DNA from: Nematopogon swammerdamellus
Lineage: Eukaryota > Arthropoda > Insecta > Lepidoptera > Adelidae
Direction of reading: 5' to 3'
Assembly (NCBI GenBank): GCA_946902875.1
Contig: OX336340.1
Coordinates: 17,995,566-18,059,565 of the forward strand
Length of the DNA stretch: 64,000 bases
Positions within the stretch are counted from its first letter, which is position 1. Every line of letters begins with the position of its first letter. The notes beneath the pieces were generated by a model, which was given only the letters and a program-made list of their open reading frames with translations, made no database searches and was not told where the DNA came from. The position numbers were made by a program, and so were the translations under genes. Of this stretch, positions 11,346-22,654 are shown piece after piece.

Positions 11346-13942
11346 TTATTTATCGGAATGTCCATTGGTGACATTATTATTGACTATCCTTCCGTTGCGT
11401 TCTAGAGTCTCGTCCAGTAGAAGATAGGCGGGATTGTATCGCGGGGCACCGTATGAATCCTTGCACCGAAGAGATGGGTTCGGTATTGTGTTGAGTGTGC
11501 TACCGATCGATGTATACCTGCAACATTATTATAACTTCATACGTGCACTTACAGAAGTCTTTAGATACTTGGCCCACCTGGATTATAGACAAAACCAACT
11601 GTGCCTGCGGTTTCTCTCACCAAGTTAACAATAGCATGAATCCATATAGCCTACAACCTTCTTGGAATACGTTTGATATCATTGGTAAACACTGTATGTA
11701 AATTTATTGAATGGTTTTCACCATATAGTTAGGTATATATGGGCGTATTGAGAGAATGAAACAGTCAAAATGCTCTAAAATTGGTGAGTGCATCTTTGCG
11801 GGGTTTGGAGGAAGGGGATGCTTACATTGCAACACGCAGTGACCAACGTCTGTGAACGAATAGAGGACAAACAGGTCGAATGCTCATCTCCGAAGTTGTC
11901 CACTCAGTCCTTCTTATTTTATATATCTATCATTTTCATATCTCTACTTCTTATAAAAGACAACATCTGTTTGTATGTTTTTTTTTATACAAAGCGCGAC
12001 ATGTGGCGCCGAGCCACCCATAAGGTGTTTAGCGACGCCCGTGGACATTCGGACGCATGCGGGGGCTGCGAATGCTATGCCGGCCTGACAGGTGCCCATT
12101 CACGCCTCTCTTGAAGGACCCGAGACTATACTTGGGGGGAAATATGTGGGCAAGTAGAGCGTTCCAGAGTTTACCAGTTCTGTAGAGGAAGGATCTGCAG
12201 AACCGATTGGTACGCATCCGCGGTAAGTCCAGCGTATAGGGATGCAATTCCTGCCCAGCACGCGTTGTATGGAGTTGGAAAGGGGACGGCGGAATCGCGT
12301 TAAACAGCTCCTCCGAGCACTCCCCGTGGAATAAGCGATAGAACACGCTTAGGGCGCCGACATCCCTACGAAATTTCAGCGGTTCTAGATATCGGGACAC
12401 GTCGGGGTCATCCACTAGTCGCACGGCGCGACGCTGGATCGAGTCCAAAGGCGCAAGCTCGTAATTGGCTGAGCCATCCCACAGGTGCGAGCAGTATTTC
12501 AAGCATGTATGGTATGTATGTATGTTTGAAGTAAACTCCAGAACCACTGAACAGATTTTGATGTGGTTTGTACCAATGTAAAGGCTCACTATAGGCTATA
12601 TACCATCACACTAAATAGCAAATAGGGCTGAGTAGCATCAAAGAAAGTATAGTATGAACGGAATTTTGTGTCGAATGGTAGTGCCGGATGGAGGGCTGAG
12701 GACGGAGTGGACGCGAGGGAGGGAGGGACAAGTCGATACATCATTATATGTTTTTCGATATATCATTTTATGTTTTTCGCTTTCGCTTACTTTTGTTTAT
12801 AGACGTCCGGAAATACCAGCCTTCCGGCCATAAGATCCAGACGTCTATCCCTGCACTCTTGCGAGCACAGTAATCATGTATGCCAGATAAAGTGCTTGGA
12901 GGGAGGGAGGGACAAAGAGAATATAAGAGATGAGATCGGTTATAATCATATTTGCGATTAAATCGGATTTGCTATTAAACCGAGTCTACCGCGAGTGAAG
13001 CCGCGGGCAAAAGCTAGTACCTAAATAATATAAATAAATAATCTCACCCTTTATCGTAAAGGCAGCAGTAAGGCACTTTATTTTTCAAGAGGTAACTCCA
13101 TATTTGATGGTACGACCAATTCAATAAGGGTGATACCCTCAAAATTTGTGGCCAATCTTGGTCTGTTTTCTGAAAAATTTTAATAAAAATACTGCAAAAA
13201 TAATTCAGGCTGCAGCGTGTGATTTAGTTATAATGCTTATTATAGTGCTAGGATGACCATGTGCAAAAATTAGAACATACAGGAAGTGTGATAGAACTTG
13301 TCAGTGTGGCATTATAAGGACAGTGTATATTAAAATCAAATAAGAACTGTAAATGACCTGCATCGGTTTCAAGTTATAACTATAAGGATCTGTCTTCCGG
13401 GTGCCCATTAGACATGCCTTCAGGCTGCTATCTTCATCCAAAATTATTTGCAACGATTCCTTCATTCCTCCGTCCACGACACCCAAGTTGAGTCCATAGT
13501 TTTTTTCGGCTTGGTGTATAAAGTCCTCCAGTTCAGGGAATGGGTTGTAAGTGCGAATGTAGACTATTCTAAGATCTTCTATTTTGTCCACTCCATAGAT
13601 TTCTTTGATTATTTCGACAGTTATGTCGAGCAGAACAGTGCAGTCTTTTCCACCGTTGAAGGATAGAAATATTTCGGCCAGTTCATACTCTTCGAAACAC
13701 TGCCTGATGACCTGGAAAACAGTTTAATTATTTTATCACTCAATCACGGTAATTAAACATATAAATACTTATGTGTATGTTGTACATTAGTTTTTTTATT
13801 CATAGATGTATAGAGGTAAATTTTTCGAACACTCATGTCCCCCAATTCGTTTGTATATCAAATAAGTTGATAATTGCAATATTATAAATACCTGCTTAGA
13901 TTCCTCCAGCACGCTCTGATAGTCCACTTCCCACAGCTCCAT
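11346..13942 (-). CDS. FLAD1: FAD synthase (FMN adenylyltransferase), 4 exons
   Basis: Catalyses FMN + ATP to FAD + PPi, the last step of flavin cofactor synthesis. Coding exons, in minus-strand order, are 13942-13892, 13711-13358, 13169-13048 and 11517-11346; all borders are GT-AG, phases agree, and the product is 232 residues. It is a PAPS-reductase-like domain: PP-loop SFNGGKDCT (34-42), [10 protein letters not shown], then MGTRKTDPY (119-127), [17 protein letters not shown] and IWSYL, CCLYDKGYTSIG (170-181), NTIPNPSL, and [17 protein letters not shown] near the end. This is the catalytic domain alone; the N-terminal molybdopterin-binding-like domain of vertebrate FLAD1 is absent, as in yeast Fad1. 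I chose the ATG at 13942 because it directly precedes the first conserved exon and an acceptor (TTTTAG) sits just upstream, implying a 5' non-coding exon. Intron 3 hosts a jockey fragment and a Helitron-like end. Confidence 0.93.
11978..12510 (-). mobile_element. Jockey-like LINE 3' end, 5'-truncated
   Basis: An open minus-strand frame encodes the end of a jockey-type reverse transcriptase: [48 protein letters not shown], then a 3' end with an A tail. The catalytic RT core is missing. It sits in FLAD1 intron 3 in the sense orientation of the gene. Confidence 0.8.
12511..13018 (+). mobile_element. Helitron-like element (3' end clear)
   Basis: Ends GCCGCGGGCAAAAGCTAGT with GC-rich dyad symmetry just before CTAGT, the hallmark of lepidopteran Helitrons. 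The 5' border is unclear; it joins the LINE fragment near 12505. A short 29-base gap separates it from FLAD1 exon 3. Confidence 0.6.
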
Positions 13943-15029
13943 TTTGTGCCTGCTTAGTGTGACGACACACTCTAAAATATATGTAAAATAATCTTTAATC
14001 ATATGGTTATTGACACTGCACACTTTAGAATGGCAATATTTATAGAGTAGCGTTTGCAAACACTTATATAGAATTGGAAACATTAACTTTTTAATTACAC
14101 GTAAAAATTAGATACGCATAATGAACACTTGCGAAGTAACATTCTTCCTTACTGATAACTACCGCGCATGTTCCCTCATTGAAAATGTTTCGTATTTACA
14201 AAGTTATATCTATCATAGATAAGTAGCTAGTTGTATAATAGTGATCAGTGTTCTCTGTCATTGCAGGGCCAAACTAGAATTATTACAAACTATAGAATAG
14301 AATAGAAACTCTTCGTGCAATAGCACACGGAAAGAGGAATTGAAAGAGGAACGTACACAACAAGCAAGTGATTTCTTCCAATCAACCTTTGGGTACCTAA
14401 TTAACTATATATTAGAAATATTTAGAAAAGATTTTTTTGGTTGTACATTCATTTAAATACACAAGAAAAGAAATTCGCCTACTCGGGTCGGGTGTGTAGT
14501 GAGTGAGTGAGTGTAGGTACCGAGCTCTGCGTAGGAGAGAGCGCCGAGTAAGGAATATTAGCATGCAAAGAAATGTTTAGAACTAACAAAATGTTTATTA
14601 TTTATGGGTAATTAAATTGTTTAATTTGTACAATATTACCTACATGAAATGGTTTAATTTTTTTTTTTATTTTCAGCCTTTTAACATAGGTATACACTCG
14701 CAATAAATTAATGCTTGCAGGGGTTCTAATAAATTAAAACACTCTGATTGCACCCCTGTATTTGTTGAAAATAAACGGACCATTGTTAATACCACTATAA
14801 CCATAATTCACTTAACCATAAATAAACAGATAATGTAAAGATAAAGCATACAATAATATTAATTAATCTTTTTATGCATGTGCGTATTGGTAGGTACCAT
14901 TTTAATAGTGGAATATGTAACTAACTGTAAATGGATTTTTGCACACTTTGGAAATTATAGATACAAATATGCCTTCACTTTGTACCTACTTACAATATTT
15001 TTTTATTTCTTCAATAGCAATATTGTTAC
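13943..15029. other. Spacer upstream of FLAD1
   Basis: AT-rich sequence that should hold the FLAD1 5' non-coding exon and promoter; an acceptor-like TTTTAG ends at about 13973 on the minus strand. No coding frame or clear promoter motif is visible. Confidence 0.4.
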
Positions 15030-15226
15030 TGGGTACCACCGCACTGAATAAAAAGTCGGTTGAAATGGCTATGTAAATAGTTCGTGTTTTCTATCCAGTT
15101 CAGTGTAGCCGGCACGGCCAAAGGGAAACACTGACATGACACACAGTTTACCAGGGTGTTATGGGCTGACATCATGGATGTTGTAAATGATGTAGCAAAC
15201 CGTGTTAGTTTCCATAAAAAAAAACA
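15030..15226 (+). mobile_element. SINE body and 3' end
   Basis: Common SINE body (GGGTACCACCGCACTGAATA through GTTAGTTTCCATAAAA) without a head. Confidence 0.7.
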
Positions 15227-15229
15227 AGA

Positions 15230-16555
15230 GTGATGCTATAACGGTTCCATTTTTTCCATCTTTTGAGATACGGAACCCTAAAAAAATGAATAATCATATA
15301 ACATATTATTTAATCTACACACTTTAGGCTCAAAATTAAAAATTATTTCGGGCGACCCTCGTTCAGGAGTTTATCTCAAACAGAGGGTCAGCATCGCCAT
15401 CCAGCTTGGGAATGCCGCGAGTATGCTGGGAACACTCAGCTCCATCCCCAGGAAAAATTTCAGTGAAATATTTTATATAGTTATGTAAGTAGTTTATTTA
15501 GCATTTTAATTTTGTATTCATTTTATATCAAATAAATCTACATATGATTTAATCTACTCTTATAATGTTTTGAATATGTATTTTATTATTATACATCAGT
15601 GAAATGAATGCAGTTTTGGAGATGGGAAAAGGGTGAAAATAATACAAGGAAAAGTAAACACTATACAATATTTTATTACCATTTTTGCTTCAGTTGACTG
15701 AAGAAAAAGAAAAACCTATCAGTATAATGTAACCGAGCAAACCTTAATTATTATTTTATCTCTGTGAAAAATCGAGCCATTAAATCTAGCAGCAATGTTG
15801 AAATTATTTGCACCTTTCATCGTTATTAATATTTTAATGAATCTTTGCACCAGGACTTTGCAATATAAATTGATTCGACATATACCTATTTGAACGCTAT
15901 ATGAATGCATAACAACGAAAATACTGAGAAATTATGGCTGTATAACAAGTGAACTGTATAAAATGAAAATTAACAACGGAACGAAATACAATACTAAAAC
16001 ACATCCATTTAACATTTGTTGGCTGTTCATAAAAAAAAACCCTTTATCTTCACCTTCACTCAATATATTTGAGATACAAACAATAAACAAATAAATAGAA
16101 TGAATAATTTTCGGCTGTAAAAAGCTAAACTATATTTTTGCGTTTCTCGCGATTAGGTACGAGAACAATTACAATAGAAGAGAAAATATCCCACAATGCA
16201 TCATCAACAAATATATATATACCTCGGTCTTAACATAAAGACTGTCAAGCAAGAAATAGCCCAGTACAGCGTACAATATCAAAAGAGACTATCACAACAC
16301 GTGAATGAACTTGCACTGGCGTTGAGCGGAGAGCGTGGCCTTCAACATATGCGACTGAAACGGAACGATATCTCGAGATTGAGCAACAGATTTTCCACAA
16401 GTTAATGGGATTATTCCGTCTGAATCTTTCAAAATTAGGAACTCCCAAAAAAATACAACATCAGATTGACTTAAATCAAACAAATAAGTGGCTTATTGTT
16501 TTTTAAACAGATTGCCATGTTGCTGAAAGGAACAACAGAAAAAAAAAATAGAAGA
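15230..16555. other. AT-rich spacer, no gene seen
   Basis: Contains TACGGAACCCTAAAA near 15270, the terminus of the microsatellite-bearing repeat family described at 31575. Nothing else is recognisable. Confidence 0.4.
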
Positions 16556-16559
16556 GAAA

Positions 16560-16632
16560 TCCAGTGTTATGGGCTGACATCACGGATATTGTAGGTAATG
16601 TAGCCAACGGTGTCAGTTTCCATAAAAAAAAA
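16560..16632 (+). mobile_element. SINE 3' tail
   Basis: Last 70 bp of the common SINE (GTGTTATGGGCTGACATCAC through GTCAGTTTCCATAAAA), 180 bp past the TRMT5 stop. Confidence 0.65.
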
Positions 16633-16809
16633 CAAAAACAATAAAAATTTCAAGGGAAAAAAAAACCTTGCGAGCGTAGGACGCGTGCCGCCACGCGGCC
16701 TTGGAGCCGTCGATATCGACCGTGTGACATGACGCATAGCGAAAATTGGCAGCCGATATCGGCTGCCAGGGCGGTGAATGAGTTAAACAGCAAACTTGAA
16801 CTATGTTAC

Positions 16810-18144
16810 CTATACACGCTGCTTCTTCAAAGGAGGCTCTGATTTTTCCAATTGCTCTTCTCCTGTCAACAAAGATTTCGTTAGCACGAAGGAGACCCTC
16901 ATCATTTCCTTGTTAGGCGCTACATTCCTAACGTGGAACACTTGAACGATACGGTCGGCTAGATCAACACCGATGTGCATATTGACCAGGTCTTTCGCTG
17001 CAACTTCCGGGGCATCGCCAGAGGTAAAGCAGTAGACATGGACTATAATCTCAACATTCACATCGTCGCCAGAAACAACTAAATTTTTCAACAAACCGTT
17101 AAAAAAATTCAAGAACTCTACTGCCATCGCCGGCAAGTTCATGGTGACGTGAATTTTTGCATCGTCCACCAATTTTTCACTTCCACTGAAAACACTGAGT
17201 AAATAATTCTTAAAGCGTTCCTTTATAAAGTCTCCACCGTCCATGTTGTACGACTTGAACAGGGCACCGTTCACTTTGTTCAGCTCGGCGTTGCGGTTGA
17301 GCCACTTGAACGACTCGGGATTCAGGTCGTTGGCGAACACTTTGCACTTCTTCCTGAGCGCTGGAACGGCGAACGGGCCCACACCACAGAAGACATCGAA
17401 GAGAACATCGTTGGGTCTCAGCAAGTGAATTATTCTCTCGTGCTCCTTGCCGAGGCGTGTGTTCCAGTAGACCTTCGAAAAATCAAATTGAAAGATGCAG
17501 TTGTTCTCTTTAACGGTGACATTAAAATCCTCCTCCCCGGCGATCACCTCCATGGCGAAGTTGCGGTACGTGTTGTCGATAATGTTGCTCTTGTTGACGA
17601 CGGTGCGACAAATCTTGATCTTGTCGAGCAGCACCTGCCCGATGAGGCTCCGGTACGGCAGCAGATGGTCACGCAGGTTCAAGTGGACGATGTGACCGAC
17701 GTGCGAGAACCCCGACACTACCTCCTCACCTTCGGGAAGCACAGCCTTGAAAACTTGATCGCTCCGCCAGTTGTCATAGGTGAGCTGCACCGACTGCACT
17801 TCGAAACTCGATTCGTCGATAGACTTCTCGATGAGTTTGACTCGATCATTCTCCTCCAAATCGAGCCATCCATTCACCTTGTCCGGATTCAGGTAGATTA
17901 ACTTGTGTCGAACGACGTCGTCGGTTGAGATTGGCGCGGCTTGGACGGGCTTGAAATTCTCTATTTTGAGGAAGTACTTCTTGGTGAGGTTGGCGACGAA
18001 TCCGATGCAACTTTCTTTCACTTTGAGGAGTGGTAGTTGAACTTCGCGCGTGAAGCGAGTACGGTCGAGTTGTGTCATGCCACGAACGAGTGGAGGGCGT
18101 AGCGTGGACATAGCGGTACAAAACACGCGCGTAAAGGTCACCAT
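16810..18144 (-). CDS. TRMT5: tRNA (guanine-37-N1)-methyltransferase
   Basis: Transfers methyl from S-adenosylmethionine to N1 of G37 beside the anticodon, which prevents frameshifting; family members act in cytosol, nucleus and mitochondria. The frame is 444 codons without an intron. The N-terminal Trm5 region (residues 30-150) precedes the class I methyltransferase fold: DVFCGVGPFAVPA (250-262) is the SAM-binding motif I, NDLNPESFKWLNRN (272-285) follows, and MNLPAMAVEFL (335-345) is the catalytic NLPxxAxEFL motif. VRNVAPNKEMMRVSF (405-419) closes the domain and a basic tail KKQRV ends it. Residues 1-22 are basic and hydroxylated and could be a mitochondrial presequence; Met12 or Met23 could start a cytosolic form. 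No clear poly(A) signal lies within 300 bases downstream. Confidence 0.95.
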   Translation of the reverse strand: MVTFTRVFCTAMSTLRPPLVRGMTQLDRTRFTREVQLPLLKVKESCIGFVANLTKKYFLKIENFKPVQAAPISTDDVVRHKLIYLNPDKVNGWLDLEENDRVKLIEKSIDESSFEVQSVQLTYDNWRSDQVFKAVLPEGEEVVSGFSHVGHIVHLNLRDHLLPYRSLIGQVLLDKIKICRTVVNKSNIIDNTYRNFAMEVIAGEEDFNVTVKENNCIFQFDFSKVYWNTRLGKEHERIIHLLRPNDVLFDVFCGVGPFAVPALRKKCKVFANDLNPESFKWLNRNAELNKVNGALFKSYNMDGGDFIKERFKNYLLSVFSGSEKLVDDAKIHVTMNLPAMAVEFLNFFNGLLKNLVVSGDDVNVEIIVHVYCFTSGDAPEVAAKDLVNMHIGVDLADRIVQVFHVRNVAPNKEMMRVSFVLTKSLLTGEEQLEKSEPPLKKQRV

Positions 18145-18815
18145 ACCAAATTTTCTACATTACTTACAGGAGCAATGCGGTGAAAGTGATTGATTTTCCT
18201 CACGATGCTTGGAAGAGCAGTCACTTGAAGGTCCACCCACTGTAAGTTAATTGATTGCGTAAATAAATAATTACGATTTTTCTTTAGCAACGTTACATGA
18301 AATTTTTTGGTTAGATATCCTATCCAATATGTTGAACAAATTTTTGTTTCCCACACACCATACATACGACGTCCGCTAGCCAGTAGCCAGCCAGCCGCTG
18401 CCCGCTGGGGCCACGAGTGTCTCTTTGGAGTAAGCACCTGACGGTTGACTTTTTTTGCCCTCTTGGAAAGGCGACGATCTTGTGACCGTATAGGGTCTTT
18501 CCGCCATTTCGTTCAAATTGCATTCCCGCGCAATAAAATCGTGTGAAAATGTATGTTTTTTAAAATAATTTTATTGAAATATATAGGTTTAGATGAAAGG
18601 AAAAAGTAGTATTTAACGAATCAGACATTTGTCCATTCAATTAAATAAAAAAAAATTAAAACCTTCAAAATTCTCATTCCTATCCTCTTCCAAACGAAGG
18701 ATCAGTATTTAGTATAATTTTTTTTTTTAGTTTCTTCAAGTAAAATCACTATATTAATAAACCCACCTATAGTGTAACTAATAACGCATGTTTCTTTGGG
18801 ATTCATTTATTTTTA
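18145..18815. other. Region upstream of TRMT5
   Basis: Should include the TRMT5 promoter. A donor-like GTAAGT sits just upstream of the ATG on the minus strand. The stretch at 18390-18450 recurs at 24172-24225 (GTCAGGTGCTTACT, AAAGAGACACTC), and GAAATGGCGGAAAGACCCTA near 18500 has a relative near 21806, so part of this is repetitive. Confidence 0.4.
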
Positions 18816-18850
18816 ACCCCCGACGAAAAAACGAAGGGGTGTTATAAGTT

Positions 18851-18887
<37 letters not shown>

Positions 18888-19015
18888 TGTCTGTGGCATC
18901 GTAGCTCCCAAACGGATGGACCGATTTGGATGCGGTTTTTTTTATTAGGAAGCTTGTTTAATCGAGATGGTTCTTAGCTATGTTTGTAATCAAGTAATAA
19001 AGTAATTAAGTAATA
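18816..19015 (+). repeat. Microsatellite-bearing interspersed repeat with (GT)n
   Basis: AACCCCCGACGAAAAAACGA, GTTATAAGTTTGACGTGTG, a GT run at about 18855-18887, then GGCATCGTAGCTCCCAAACG: a moderately repeated lepidopteran type with a microsatellite core. Confidence 0.6.
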
Positions 19016-19081
19016 AAAAAAATAATTCTCTTAAAAAGTGGACCAATTTGCATACGTTTTTTTTTAAAAAGCTTGAAATAA

Positions 19082-19224
19082 AAGTTAAATTACAAATTTA
19101 AAAAACCCCCGACTCTTAAAAAGTCAAAAATAATTTCCTCTAATTAACTCCTTTAAGTAAGTAAACGGAAATGATTTTTGACTTTTTAAGAGTCGGGGTT
19201 TTTTAAATTTGTAATTTAACTTTT
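19082..19224. repeat. Inverted repeat, arms about 50 bp
   Basis: Left arm AAATTTAAAAAACCCCCGAC and on to AAAAAGTCAAAAAT; the right arm is its reverse complement across a spacer of about 40 bp. It belongs to the adjacent repeat. Confidence 0.75.
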
Positions 19225-19724
19225 TTTAGAGCCATTTTAGCATAAAAAGAATTAATATTTCATTTTTGTCCGTGGAAAAATGTCATTACCTTCCGCAGAA
19301 GTGGTATTACAAATTAGACAGAGTGTGACCCGACTTTAGCCTTCGCTCTACGCTCCGCACGTCGAACGCCCCTCATTGTGTCCCTGGATCTAGACAGGAG
19401 AGGACGAGCATCGCTGGGGAAGAAAATACTCACGATCTTCGTGCTCATCAACTACTTTGTCACCGTCCAGGCATCATTACCTTCCGGCTTTTTTTAACAT
19501 AAGTACACAATATAAAAATTTCATTTAAATCTTAATGAATCAGATTTAAGTCAGAATATTCGTTAATTAATATAATACATTTGTAATATCAGTAATAAGG
19601 GAGCAATTGAAGAAATACATCAAAATTTCATTACCCTCCTTTTCATTGCCCTACTTTACCCTCAAAATGTTTGCCGGACGGTAATGAAGGGGTTCGGATG
19701 GTAATGAAATGTTTACTTGATTTT
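19225..19724. other. Spacer, no feature recognised
   Basis: A GC-richer stretch at 19320-19480 has no recognisable domain on either strand; the remainder is AT-rich. Confidence 0.4.
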
Positions 19725-20015
19725 CCTTCCCTCCTACCTAACTGGGTGGTAGGTTATATCCCGCCCGTGTTGGTACCACCGCAGCACTGAATGAAACGTT
19801 GGTCCAAACGGCTATGTAAACGTCCGAATGTCCATGGTCATCGTTGGACACCTTATGGATGGCTTGGCGCCATATGTCGGGCTTTAAATAAAGCAAAATA
19901 TTTCGTGTTTTCACTCGAGTTCGGTGTAGCCGACACGATGAAAGGAAAGTACTATCAGGGCACCTAGTTCACCAAGATGTTATGGGCTGACATCACGGAT
20001 GTTGTAGGTGATGTA
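19725..20015 (+). mobile_element. SINE interrupted by a jockey scrap
   Basis: Common body from CTGGGTGGTAGGTTATATCC to GATGTTGTAGGTGATGTA. At about 19829-19895 the jockey 3' sequence (TCCGAATGTCCATGG, CACCTTATGGATGGCTTGG) is inserted into the body. Confidence 0.7.
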
Positions 20016-20024
20016 AATATTTTT

Positions 20025-20412
20025 TTTTTTATGTAAACTGACACGGTTGGCTACATCACCTACAACGTCCGTGATGTCAGCCCATAACACCGGGTGAACT
20101 AGGTGCCATGTCAGTGCTTCCCCCTTTGATCGTGCCGGCTACACTGAACTGGTCGGAAAACACAAACTATTTACATAGCCGTTTTTGACCGACGTTTCAT
20201 TCAGTGCGGTGGTACCAACCCGGGCGGGTTAAACCCTACCACCAAGTAAGATTAGGAGGGAAGGGACCTACAGTTTTACGAGGAATCCGAACCTCGGTCA
20301 GCCTCCAACGGTCAGCGGTCACCCATCCAAGTACTGACCGCACCCAGCGTTGCTTATCATTCAATAGCGACAGTTGACTGTCAGCACCACTGAGCTATCG
20401 AGGCTGACAAAA
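20025..20412 (-). mobile_element. SINE with tRNA/5S-like head, near full length
   Basis: Minus-strand copy with the head CAGCCTCGATAGCTCAGTGG and CAGTACTTGGATGGGTGACC, followed by the common body. It is tail to tail with the plus copy on its left. Confidence 0.8.
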
Positions 20413-20979
20413 CATGTCAAAACATGTCAGTGTTCACAAAAAAAATTGTGTGCACGTAGTAAGTAGTACATAAATAATAAAAATCCAATAAAACTGGACT
20501 TTTCATTCTATTTGGCACGTAAAGTATCTACATAACGTATACTGGAGTACGGGGTTTAACCCGACCGTGTCGGCACCAACGCACGGACTGAAGTTCGGTC
20601 GAAATGCTATAAAAATTGTTCATGTTTTTGACCAGTTAAGTGTAGCCGGTTCCATTCAGTGATAAGTAAGAGTACAGTTGTTTCCACTCAGTGCATAGTG
20701 TGTGTGTTCACTAAGTTACTGTATTTTAATTGCGTAGCAACGGTTGGAATTTAATACAGCGCCGAGTCTAGTGAAATATTCACTAGATTCAGCATAGGTT
20801 GTGGCCAGTCCTATTTTTTTCTTCTTCTCTTATTAACCGACGAAAGCAAAAAGGAGTAGGTTCTCAATTCGAAGCTCATATATTTTTTTATATGTATATG
20901 ACCAATAATTTTTATATTGGATAGGGTATACGTCAAAGTTAGTCCCATTTTTATTTGAAAAAAAAAAAAAAATAAAAGC
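20413..20979. other. Spacer with degenerate SINE body
   Basis: At 20550-20660 a decayed SINE body is still legible (GGGTTTAACCCGACCGTGTC, AAGTTCGGTCGAAATGC). The rest is AT-rich without features. Confidence 0.45.
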
Positions 20980-21163
20980 TTTAACAAAAAATTTTACCGA
21001 CGAAAAACTGAAAAGCGAAAAATCCAATTTTGGCGGGTAATAAACCTTCCTAGTCTTACTAACAGTCTCAAAATTAGTCACTTTTAAGACTAAAACGGTT
21101 TATTACCCGCCGAAATTATATTTTTCGTTTTACAGTTTTTTGCCGGTTGAATTTTTTGTTAAA
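20980..21163. repeat. Inverted repeat, arms about 67 bp
   Basis: TTTAACAAAAAATT...GGCGGGTAATAAACC is mirrored by GGTTTATTACCCGCC...AATTTTTTGTTAAA around a spacer of about 50 bp; a foldback MITE or decayed TIR element. Confidence 0.7.
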
Positions 21164-21215
21164 AAGTTTTTTACAATGTATTTTTGTTTTGTTGCTGGTT
21201 GTAATGAAGGAACCG

Positions 21216-21402
21216 GAACCCTCTTGAAGGACCCGAGACTGTACTTGGGGAGAAATATATGGGCAGGGAGAGCGTTTCAGAGTTTACCGGTTCTGTAGAG
21301 GAATGATCTGCAGAATCGATTGGTACGCATCCGCGGTAAGTCCAGCGTGTAGGGATGCAATCCCTGCCCAGTGCGCGTGGTGCGAAGGTGGAAAGGGGAT
21401 TT
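21216..21402 (-). mobile_element. Jockey-like LINE fragment
   Basis: Matches the 12115-12300 part of the longer minus-strand copy (TTCTGTAGAGGAATGATCTG, ACGCATCCGCGGTAAGTCCA) but lacks the 3' end. Confidence 0.7.
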
Positions 21403-21404
21403 GT

Positions 21405-21995
21405 TATTTCAGTTAAAACTTTTTACACTATGAATTATAAATTACTTAGCTAAAATTTTGATGTTAATAGTGTCGAACTTTTGATAATCGTTAACATTAT
21501 TACTACCATCAGCTAAATAATGATATCTTTATCATTATCATAATAATAATAATATAATAAAGCAAATTTCATTAAGACATACTAGCATGCTTCAATAGCA
21601 TCCGACCGCATAAATTACCATCCAGGTGTTTTTCATTACCATCCACACCTTCATTACCTTCCATCAATTTTCTCCAAAACTAAAAGTTGTACATAGATGC
21701 CTCTCTTATGTTACTACATCTAATAAGTACAGGAAGACATATATATATAAATATATTTCAGAAAATAAAAAAATAAAAATTCCACCGAAACATGCAAATT
21801 TGAAAGAAATGGCGGAACGACCCTATAGCAATGTCATGTTCCTGAGAAAAGGTGTCTTCACGGCAGTGGCGGCTTTGACCTATAAATCTTAGTGAGGCGA
21901 CTAAAAAATCCACCTACATTGCTATTACTTTATGATAAATTGAAAAACCTAAACCTAATTTTTTTTGGCCCTAACAATACTTAACCAAAAACTAC
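21405..21995. other. AT-rich spacer
   Basis: Low-complexity AT sequence. GAAATGGCGGAACGACCCTA near 21807 resembles a sequence upstream of TRMT5 and is probably repetitive. Confidence 0.35.
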
Positions 21996-22146
21996 TATCG
22001 AATCGCGCACCGAGGGTACCGTATCGCCATGTCACGGCTAGCGCCACTAGATGAATTTCATAACACGCCACGCCATCTAGATGGCGTGTTATGAAATACT
22101 TCATATTAGTTAGTCACGATTAGAAAGTGATTCATCATCTATTTGG

Positions 22147-22206
22147 TAGATGGCGCGCGCGCATACACTTTTTGAAACCAAAAAGTGTATGCGCGCGCGC
22201 CATCTA
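22147..22206. repeat. Perfect hairpin, 28-bp arms
   Basis: Arms 22147-22174 and 22179-22206 are exact reverse complements (TAGATGGCGCGCGCGC outward) with a 4-base loop. The sister copy at 31730 has the left arm only. Another palindrome (ATTTCATAACACGCCA with its mirror) lies at about 22057-22099. Confidence 0.9.
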
Positions 22207-22355
22207 TGGGAACCCCCGTGAGTTTTTTACTTTTTCTTATTTTCATTATTTTTTGTTATATCGGCCATAATAACACATTTTCTGTGAACATTTCAACGGG
22301 CTACCAAATTACGGTTCAAGAGATACAGGCCTCGGACAGACGGACGGACAGACAA

Positions 22356-22654
22356 GCGGCGGGTGGCCGAGTGGTTTGGGCATTGGCTTCAAATGCGAGA
22401 GGTGCGAGGTTCGAATCCGGTCGGCGTGTAACAATGAGTTTTTTCTGACGAAAAAATTTACGTGTATGCATACCTACACCTGCTGCTGCCGCATAGCAGC
22501 CTCGGCTGTGTTCTCCTCTAGTCTAGTATAGCCAGCAATCCAGGGAAGTCTCCGGTATGGCACCTACCTTCTCGGAGGTGATATTGGCTGGTCGGAGCAT
22601 GCGCTTTGGCCCCTCCGGCTCAGCCACCCATACCGGATTACATAAAAAAAAAAA
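22356..22654 (+). mobile_element. tRNA-derived SINE (family 1), internally deleted
   Basis: Intact head (TGGCCGAGTGG, GGTTCGAATCC) and 3' end (TACCGGATTACATAAAA). The middle present in the 4810 copy is missing. GGACAGAC-type sequence flanks both sides. Confidence 0.85.

Noticed and set aside
17425..17901. 158-codon plus-strand frame across TRMT5
   Set aside because: It is the antisense of a clearly conserved TRMT5 exon.
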